Of a DNA stretch of 64,000 bases, positions 50,312 to 61,300 are shown one piece after another. The notes beneath the pieces were generated by a model, which worked only from the letters and a program-made list of their open reading frames with translations, had not been told where the DNA came from and did no database searches. A program made the translations under genes and the position numbers. The DNA lies in assembly GCA_029215795.1 (NCBI GenBank), contig JARDYH010000002.1:21879001-21943000 (forward strand). Direction: 5' to 3'. Position 1 is the first letter of the stretch. Each line of letters begins with the position of its first letter. This stretch comes from Anniella stebbinsi (Eukaryota > Chordata > Lepidosauria > Squamata > Anniellidae).

Positions 50312-53300
50312 TGTAAAAGCACCTTGCTAATTTCCATTAGCTCAGAATCCAGTTGGGAAATTGCATCTTGCACCGAAGCATGATGGCAACTTTGATGGTG
50401 TAAAGCTTCCTGTATCTGAAACTGTATCCTAGCAACCTGGTTAAAAACATAAAGATCAGTTTTATGAAAAATGCAGTGAGCACCAACAAGCTTCTATAAT
50501 TAGTTCTATCACAAAACGTTTAACCTATTATGATGACACATAAAATAAATATAATATAGGCTTTGAACTTGACAATTTAAAATAATGGAAGCTAGGAACT
50601 TAAAAAAAAAAATCTGTCCTGCATAGGAGCCTGGGAGACCACACACTACCTACCTCTGACGCCATGCTAATATCAACGTTGTCTAAATGAATTGTTTTAC
50701 TTACTTCCATTTTCTCTTCCAGTTCATGTAAAAATTCACCATCTGCAGCGATTGGCGATATGGCTGTGGAACTCTTAGCGCTCAAAATGGCACGTGCAAT
50801 ATATTCAAGTCGTTGCTGAAGGGAAATCTCAGTGCTGTCAAATTATAAAACATGTGACTAATATGGTAGCTTCCATGAATAATGTTCACAAGGAAGTTTC
50901 CAATCTTTTAAAAAAGCCCGTCTAGCAAAAATTCAGAGGAGAAGGAGTTCGGAGGCGAAGATCGCTTCTGCAGCTCCTCTCATTCCGCACTGGATGACTG
51001 TAAGTCTCTGAGTTCGGAGGCTTACGATTATCCCAATAGGACTGTACCCTTAATAGCTTTTACCGACCCTGAGCAATTTGTGACTCACCAACCCAAACAC
51101 AGCTTACCAAGCACTATGGTAATCCATCAGGACTTGATGACCTTCTATTTTTTTTGCCTGCTTTGGACCATAAACACAAGAAGGTTGTCAAGCATCTGGA
51201 GCCTACAATTCTGAGATGGTGGGCTTGTTCAGCTTGATGAATCACATATTGTGTAGGGGCTAGGTTTTAGTAATTGATCATGAAGACTCCTTTGCAAAAA
51301 TTGTAATATAAGAAAATAATCAAATAAGCCAGAAATCATTTCAACATTAGAAGTACTGACTGCTGACAAGCTACCCTTACCTGTGCATGTCTGCTAATTT
51401 TGCTAGCACTCTGGCTGCATTACTAAAACTTCTATTTTTCTCAAAAAACCTCCACAGCAGATCCATGTAGCGAACTTTGTTTTGATCAACTTTGGCCATA
51501 CGTGCCAGATATGGTTCCAAAAAGGGAGAGTTTATCTGCAAAAATCAGGAAAAACTAAAGTCACATCAGTTTGCCACTGCTGCACTTTATCCATTCCAAC
51601 TATAATGTTTGATTCTCAAATTAAAAAAAACAATATCAAACACTGCATGTATTGTTAGCAAGTCGGTTTGTGACCTCACCTGCAGTAGTTTATCTGAGAG
51701 ATCAGCTTGGACCAACCAGTTGTAAAGAGCAATACTAAAAAGTTCATCTGTGGAACGTTGAGCCAATTTAAGCATGTGTTCAAACTAGAACCAGGAAGAG
51801 AAAAATATTGGTGGGTGTCCATGAATGTATACTGTACAAAATAAGTTTCCTTTCCATATATATTACCTTTTTCAAAAGAAGAGACATTTAACTGCACATT
51901 TTATTACAGCTGCAGACCTACTGAACATTTCCAATTCATCCTTGAAATACTTCCAGCAAGTAATATTGGTGTAGTGTATTATGCCATAATAAAAGTTTTG
52001 CAAAAGATTATGGTATGTTATATTGATCTGGATCTAAGGAAATGTATGCATCCCCAAAAGAACTTTGGGCATGTATTTCCCTAAGAGTAGCCTCCATTGT
52101 GTCCGTGTCAAACTTCTTTTGAAATTGAGAGTAGTTGCAGAAGCAGTCCCTGATAGGGCTTGGGGTCTGTTGTCCAAATGAAAGAAGTCTTTGACACATG
52201 ATGAAGCCCTTGGGCATACCTAAAGTCATTCTTTAGATCCTGGCTACTGGATTTTAAAAAAAGCAAAGTTAATGACAGTTCAGTATATTTCTTGCTTGTT
52301 TCTTACATGAAGTCCTGCTTCTTCATTGCTCAGCATATTGGGATCGGATGACAACACAGGAGGACCGGGTTTTTTGGGCACACTGGGAGACTGAGGAGCA
52401 GCTTTACTTTGATTGACGAGCTCCTGAAGAGTGTCTGTGATGCACTTATAGCTGTTTAATCTGCAAAAAGATGCATGACTCATGAGCAAAATCTTCAAGC
52501 ATTAGCAGCAACATCTGGAGCCTTAATAATTTAACCATCCCATTTATGTATACAAATTTCTAGAAGACGGCAGAAGCTTCACTCTGGGTATTGCTTCCTA
52601 GACAGCTAGATATGAAAATTGCTGTAGAAAGTGCAAAGGATATAAGTAGGTATAGAGTGGGTGGGCAACATGAGGTCCTCCAGATGTTTTGTCCTACAAC
52701 TCCAATCAGTCCTAGTTAATGGTGAGGGATAATAGGAGTTGTAGGCCAAAATATCTGGAGGGCTACAAGTTGTCCATTCCTTGTATAGACTGAACTCCAC
52801 AGCATTTAGTGAAGGAAGTCACATGAAGAAACATGCACTGGCAACCTTAGGTTGCTTAGTTGAGCAAAATGACATTAACAAAGAAAAAATAATTAAGGGC
52901 AAAGCTGTTATCTAGTAGTTTGTAGCCTGCCCTATCCAAAAGATTCAAAGATGATGTAAACAGTCTGATCATTATCCCCCAATCTTTAAAAGTGCCCAAT
53001 CGTATAAAATCGAACACACTAATGTATTGTAATCAATTCACCACTCAAGAGTTCTGGTGAATTGAATTCCACAATGATCAATCAAATTTGGTATCTTTAT
53101 AGCAGAAAGAGTTCCTATCCTAAACAGTTAAAAATTATATGAGCCATTTATGTTCATCTTAACTTTGGCACAGTTTGTAGAAGACACGAAAGAGAAATGA
53201 GCTCTGGTGCTGTAAATATTCCTGTTTCTTCTATCCATTGTGGATAGATTACAAAATTAAAAAAAATCTCTTAACAAATACAGAACATTGTTGTTTAAAA

Positions 53301-56300
53301 AAAAAAGAAAAAAAAAGAAACAGGAATATTTACAGCACCAGAGCTCATCTCTCTTTCATGCCTATACAAATTGGTGCTTTTTCCTCTTTTTCTCGTGACA
53401 GTTTGTAGAAGAGCAAGAGTACAGCATCCTATGTTATATTGAATTCTATATTAGGAATATTTAGTTTCATGTTACATCATGGGAAGTATGATCCACCTCC
53501 ACCCCCCCCAACAACTGATAGCAATGCTTATGCTCAACCATCAACTATATATTTCTGCTACCCAAAATTGGATTTCAGCACAGATAACAATAATAATGAT
53601 GAACAATAATAATAATAATAATAATAAATTTATTTATTACCCGCCTCTCCCAACGGATCGAGGCGGGGAACAGCATTAAACATAAAATACAAAACTGATT
53701 AAAAGCACATAAAACCAGTACATCATTAAAATACCAATAAAACACCAATAAAACACTTTAAAATTCATCTGGGTAGGCCTGCCGGAAGATATCAGTCTAT
53801 TAATGTGAGATGCTTGGGAATCTCCCTGCCCAGCAACTGACTTAAAAAAAAACTTAATACAGCATCTAAAACTATTTTCAGCCTTGTTAATGTAAAGCAA
53901 GGGTTTACATTAACCCTTGCATTACTTTCAACCTAGTTGATTTTAAGCTATTTCCACACATTCCCAACCCTGGTTGAATTACTACCAACATCTTTGTTTT
54001 GAAGAAAAATTTAATCTGTATCCCAAAACTTGCCTCTCTTGGAAAGCCTGGCACCCAGAAACATCTTCTTCCGGTTCTGCATTTTTGTAATAATGGAGTC
54101 CAAGACCTTGGGGATCCTTTTTCTCTGCAGCAGTGAGAGAAAGTTCTACCACACCCTCATAGAAACGCACTTGAAATAAAAAAGGGGGGAGGGAGGAAGA
54201 ACAGTGTGTGCTTAATTTAATACAAATAACATTCTTCCAATTACAAAATTCTACACTGTGATGCTGTAGACTGCAGGGGTACCATCTATCCAGATTTTCA
54301 AAAAATTTCCACTTCAAACTCTTGGAACATCAGGATAGTCCTTCATATTACTCAAGTTTTCATTGCTTTTATATGTTTGTAAAACACATTCCCCACCCCC
54401 ACCCCAATTCTGTAGAGCTTTAGTTCTACTCACAAGTACTGTGTTGGTCTTCTGGTAAAACCAGATCCTATTTTTGAACTTATAATGGGAAATGTGATCC
54501 GTGTCTGAAACATCTTGATTCACATATTAAGTCTCATTTGAAAGATACCACTAACTTCTTAAAATGGTAAAATATCCCTGAAGTACAAACCATAAACATT
54601 TACTATAAACCCTGTTCAGATGACACGCTAAGCCATGGTGGTTAAGCATTCAGAGCTAAACATTACAGCTTAGAGTGTCATGTGAACCAAGACTTAGCGT
54701 GTCTAGTGAAGCATTCCTAACCACGGTATTAACCATTTGCTGCAAAAAGCTTAGTAGCCTAACTATGGCTTAGCATGTTGTCTAAGCAGGCCCACAGGGT
54801 ATCTGAAGGTCATGTATTGGCACATGGCGGCAGGGGGCAGCAAAACTGGTGACTAGAAAAAGGTTGTGAAGCCAAAACCAAGGCATGAAGTTATTTCTCC
54901 TGCAACTTTGTTCTTCCACGTAGCAGAGCGATATGAAGAGGCGAAACACAGCCACGAGGAAGATCGAGCTGAGCAACCCATTGTTCTATGACTCCTATCT
55001 CTTTCTCCTTTTATTTTTTAAATATGTAAAAAGCAGGAGATGGACACATGTATCCATTCACCTCAGAGGCAGAAGAAAGACTGGCTTCAGAGAGGAAGTG
55101 CATCTAGTGTATCCTTCAGGCAACTACTTCTTCAAAAGAGCTGCCACCTAGTGGATGGAACAGAGAACACACCAGTGTTCTGGACCACTGGATGGTGAAA
55201 ATTACAATTTCACGTATTCCTCCCCCCCCCCCCCGTTTTTTTAAAAAGGAATTTGTTAGTTACATGCATCACTTTCTATACTAGATAATCTCCTTGATAT
55301 TCCTGCTATTGTTGATATGGAGGGACACAGGCATGTTGACATAGAAACGTATTATATGTTCGAAGCTCACCTTGCCTATATTGTATGCAAACGTTTGCAA
55401 GGTCCACCTGCGTGCTAATCTTTTGATAGTCTTTTAATGACTCTCTTAGCATCTTCTCCTTTTCAGATTTGTTCTGGATTTGTCGTGATCTCTGAAGTAA
55501 TTCATTTGCCTATTAAGACACAAGCAGATATCCAAGCCTTCATTCTTCATCTGAACTAGTGCTACTTCGCATGAACACTTTAAATTATTGAAAACTGAAA
55601 TGGAGGCCTATGCATACATCAAACATAATGAATATTCAGTTTGATTCACCTTTTTCCAAAACAGAATTAGTCTTATGATAAGCAGCCACATCCTTCTATA
55701 GACCATCATGATATAGAGGTCAATTGTTTAAGGACACCCTAGCTGTCTACTTAATTAATGAATCTATTTTGTGAAACAATATAGTAATTTATTTGCAGAT
55801 TGTTTTTTAAACTCACTTACAGCCCAATCTTATACATGTCTACTCAGAAATATGTCCTATTTGGTTCAATGGGGCTTGCTTCTCAATAAGTGTGCACAGG
55901 ATTGCAGCCAAGTCTAAGTATTCTGTTTCTTGAGAGTCTAAGACACAGAAAATATGAAAGACTTAGCTTTTACTTGCATACTCCTCACATGACTGGGAGG
56001 ATGGCTGCAGCAGCATTTTTTCACTTTTATTGAATCTCGGCTTATTGTGTCATGTGGACCAGGTATCATGGTTGATCCTTAACTATGGTTACTTTAAACA
56101 AATTGGCTTCATAACCCAGGGTTAGAATTTGGCTTGTTCTGTAACTGACCACAGTAATAATGTGAGAATTGCAACATGTAAAAATACCACCTTTTAGCAA
56201 AACACAAAAGTAGCCAAAGCCACCCTTGTTTTTTCTCATTGCTTACTATACTATACCTTGGAACAGACAGCATCATCTGTGCTGTAGAGCAGTGGACAGA

Positions 56301-57704
56301 TGTCTTGTAAATGTGAACTGATGCCATCAACAGCGGCATGATCTCTGATGTAACAGTTGATGAGGGAAGCAATCAGGGCTCCAGTTAGCTCTTTGTCTCT
56401 AATGACCAAGTCTCTGAAAGTAGTAATCTTTAGATGATCTTGAAATTCCTATGTGAAAAAGCATATTCACAATTTTACTGTTACTCAAATGGTTATAAAT
56501 GACTTAGGGCACAATCCATTTGAGATAGTTGACAGCCTCTGAAATCAGAGGTTGTTGAGTATCCAGTGCAGGGCAGCTGGTGCATGGAGGTAATCCTTAC
56601 CTTCGTGCTCTGGCTGCTGGCTAGATGGGTGCTCTGCCTGTCTAGCCGCGGCTTTGGGGAGGGGGAGGGAAAGAGGCTGGTATGTGCATAGGAAGCTGAG
56701 TAATATGGCTTCTGCAGTCTCTCCCCCCCCCCCCCCTTTTCCCTATCTCTGCACTCCATTTCCAACCCTGGAGATGTAGCCAGTGAACTGCACCAGCTAC
56801 AAAGAGGTTGTGGGGAGAGCATGGTTTCCGGGCTCAGAGGTCAGAGCCCTGGTTCCGACCTTGGATCCCAGAAACCGAAAAATCCTATGGCTGTCTATAC
56901 AGTCTAGCAGCCATAGGTTTGCTCCCTTAAGTACAGATCATGCTGTATTCATAGCAAAGGAACAAGAAACCATTGTAGAGAGTACAATTGCTCCAAAACA
57001 ACTAGTGCTACCAAATGTTTAGAAAATTCCGACAGGAAGAAACAGTCTGCTTTTAACAACAAAAAGAACATGTTTTCTAGCTCAAGGAGTGCCCTTACAC
57101 ATACCTTCTGAAGCTCACCAACAACAACATTGAATTGATGCTCACAAAGAAGTTTCCACAATGCCAAAGCTTGACAGGTTTTCCGAACAAGCTGCTGGAT
57201 GCCTTGTAGGGAGGCTTTCTCAGTTAATTGTGCCTCTGCTGCAAAATTGAAATGCACACTGGTAAAGTTACAAGCAATCCATGTCCTCCCCACTTGGCTG
57301 CCTTAAAGTTGTTCAACCTTTTTTTGGAAGCATCAAAGAATCACAGGATGACATGGCCTGAATGGATCTCAACTTGTTCCAACCCTTTTCCCCACCAGAA
57401 AGGATTCACCAGGTTTGAGCAATCCCCATTGTGGTAATGCAGTAGCTTTGAAAAAGAACTCTTACTACCTGGCTTATCACTGCAGGCTCTGTCTTAAAGC
57501 TACTTTCCATAGGTATGAGAAGGGTTAATATAATTTTAATGGAGATGGCTATGGACACCAAGACAGACAATAGACCCCCGGGAGGGGGGAGGGAGCTGGC
57601 CTTCCACACAGTGAAAGCTTTCCTTAAAAGTATGGAAGCTGTGCAAATATATTACATGCGACTTCCAATGGATAGGACTATATGACAAAAAGAGAAAGGG
57701 AAGG

Positions 57705-57742
<38 letters not shown>

Positions 57743-58296
57743 CTCAGTTCAGACAATACATTAGTCAGTGCAGTGTGAAAACTCCACTCAATGGTGAGTT
57801 TTTAGGTGGTACTCCCCACACAACCTGTTCTAACTTTTACTCAACTCCACGGTAACCCAGTTGTGTGACTGTGGGCTACCGTGAAGTTGAGTAAAATCCA
57901 TTGCGACATTTAATTGACAGTTCCTCTGCCCTCTTTCCTCTTCCGGTTCTCCTGATGGTATAACCATCAGCCGATGCTGCAAACACACACACACACACAA
58001 TCCCGGTAGCTCTCCTAGAGCGGCACTCGCTCCTTTTGCCACTTTGGCCAGGGAACTTTGTAGCCAGTAGGAAAAGTAACTCAATGCAATGGAAAACTCC
58101 ATGGAGCCCACTACACAACATGCAACACAATGGTTGTGCAGGATCTCTCCTCTGCACAGCGTGGATATTCTGTGTGGAGTATTTTCCCCCAAAAAACTTC
58201 ACCGTTGCATGGTTTTCCCAACAGACAACACAAGGTGTAAAAACTGCACTGTGGAGTTCGAAAACCACCATTGAGAAACGTGTTGTCTGAACTGAG

Positions 58297-58335
<39 letters not shown>

Positions 58336-61300
58336 TCTAACTGGAGCTTGAAGTGTGTGGAATTCAAAATGAGTGTGTCAGATACCAGATGCTGCAATTT
58401 GGTTTTGTAATTATTAAATATTATTTTTGTTTCTATTTATTTCCCGCCTTTCTATTACAACAGAAACATAAAATATAGTTTATATCAAAATTTAGCAAAT
58501 TTTAGGAGGTTCATAAATGAATATTATTTCTTCCTACTGTCTTCTACCTCAATAAATTAAGGGAAGCGGGGAAATGATGGGGAAGGTTCTCAGCAGGTAT
58601 TCCAATAGAGTGGGTGGTTCTTAGGACCAGACACATAGCACTGGACAACATAGCCTAGGCTCCAGACCCAACCTAGATTTCAGATTATGTTTTTGAATTA
58701 TAGCAAATGTTTGCAAATAATCTGATTTCTCTGGATTATTTACAGAGCAGATTTGGGTGGATCCGCCTGTCACTAACCATTACTAAGGACCTGGCAATCT
58801 CATCGGAGGAGAGACAATTCTTCTCTAAATATTAATCCTTGAGAGAACTTAAGACTGCTAAAGCTAGATGGAAAAACACAGGAGAAATTATATCATAAAT
58901 GTGAGCTTCTTCTTTACCATGAAACTTCCTCTGGAGCTCTTGTTGCATTTGCTGAGAACTTCCACCATCAGACTTCATGACTCCAAGTAACCGTTGCTGC
59001 AGACTAGCTGGAGTGGTGAAACTGATTCAAGAAAAAGAAAAAACAGGTATACAGCACAGGCTTCGGAGGTTGTAGCCATATTGTACCAAATGTAAGTCAG
59101 CAAAAATTGATCAAGACAATTTTATTTATTTATTATTTTATTTTATTCCATTTATATACCGCCCCATAGCCGAAGCTCTCTGGGCGGTTTACAAAAATTA
59201 AAAACATTGAACATTAAAAACACTGATGTACAAAATTTAAAACCATAAAGCATAAAAACAAGTTATAATTACAATAGTTTAATAATCTCCAAAGGTCACT
59301 GCAAAATATCACAAGCTACTACATATTAATGTAATACTTATCAGAACAATTCATTTAGTATTTCAATGACTAGTGTTAACAATCTACTGTTCCATGTGAA
59401 CTTTGTTGTATTTCATTGCATTTTGTAAGTTGTTATGAAAAACCTATCAAGTTGGTTGGAGAAGCATCAAAATGTAAGCAATAAAAATAGTTTATAAGAC
59501 CATAAAAATCCATTCATAAATATTGGAGACACATAGCTTTACTTTAGAAGCATAGAGAACAAATGGAAGTTTAGTACCAATTCTTTCTACAATACTATCA
59601 AAGCAATACATTCCACTGCTTCCTTTATTTTCCTTGAGAAAATAAAGAATTCTTACCTGTGATTTCTAAGAGATCCTACTGCAAACTGTGAATTCCGATC
59701 TAAAAAATCCTGTAGCCCTTTTAATTCTTGTAGCACAGATTCTAGCACTTGTGGTGGAACGCTGCTTTCAACCTAAACAAGGAAGAGGCTAACTTAAGTG
59801 AACATATCCAAAACTTTTACCAATTTTAATTGAACAAGAGATATAAATCTTGTAGTGAAATATCTTAATATCATAGGATATACTTAGAATTCTGAATGAA
59901 TAGATTTATGAATCACATTTTGAATTTTGTTACCTGATGAACAGATCTACACTTACATGAGAAAAAAAACTTTTTAAGTTTATACAACTTCAGAACCAAG
60001 GGTAAACATTCTCCCGTACTGCTCCATTTCAAATTGGAGAAGGTTAAGAATATAAGGAAAATCGTGCTGGATTAGATCAAAACCCTATTTATGTATGAGA
60101 CTTTTATACCGCTCAATTGCCAAAGCTTGCTTTCTGATCAGCTTTCTGTTCCCAGATGTCTATAGCAAGCCCAGTACCTATTAAGTAGATGGTTGAGGTT
60201 GCATGTGTGAGCACTGTACCTCCCTGCCTCCATACCATTAGTTCCACATACAAAATTAAAAGATAGTTCAGCCTAACTTTCTCCCAAAAATTCTAGCTTT
60301 GTAGTGAAGGGTTTTTTTGTTTTGTTTTAAAGCAAGGGGATGCATTCAAACATGAACCAGCGTGGAGCAATACAGGAAAGGGTTATCATTTGATTCTGCA
60401 GAACTAGACAATTAACATTTTAAGAGTGAGGGTTAACTGAACCCTTCTATCTGATATCCATTTTTTTATGTGAAGGGAATTTGAGGCAGGTGAGGTGTTT
60501 GGGAAAGCATTCAAAGATACAACTTGCTCCCCATCACTACCTGCAGTTGGTACAAAAAAGCGTTACCTTTTGATTCTGCAGTTTGCATGAACTGGCCTTT
60601 AAAGGCATGTATTTATCACTGAAATAACATTTTTTCCCCAGCAGCTCTGAATCAGTCTCTACCTGGATTGGTCAACTGCTTTCCTCTGCTTCACACTAAT
60701 GTGATTAAAGTAGAACACACGTTACAGACACCTCTGCTGATTTGTTCTGCTGCTAAGGTCCATCCAAATATATAAAATCATCTGTTGGTACCGGCCTCAA
60801 AGTCTCTCTCAGCTGATCCCTAGGAGGAATTGCCGGAGGTGGAGGGGGGGGGGGGAAAGATTCCTGATTTCTGTTTTTTAACAAGTTACTGATCCATAGA
60901 GGACCTCTCATCTTATTCCACGACTGCTAAGTTTGTTCAGGAGTCTTTGATGAGGGATTTTATCAAAAGCCACAACTAGGCTATTAGAGGACCCAAGTGA
61001 GACAAAAGCATGAAGAGAAAAACTGGGAGTGGAGAGACAAAATGGATGGATTGATGCAAGTAATCAGTTCAGACTTCTGGTAAGTGTGGTCTATCCCTCC
61101 TTTGGCAGTCTGCTAGATCAAAAGAGAAGAAAAGATAAAAAAGCGCGGACGGCTGGCACAAAGGAGAGGGGGAGGGAAAGGGGCTGGTAGAAAGAGAAAG
61201 GGAAAAGGGGCAGCTCCACCAATCATTGGCATGTGACCCCAACAGACTGCTCCTGGGGGGATGCAACCCTAGTCAGGAAAACAAATACTAGAATTTGTTA

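Noticed and set aside
57876..58397. 173-codon minus-strand frame
   Set aside because: Sits in family D copy 2 and runs into the GA microsatellite (Ser-Leu repeats); no transposase motifs.
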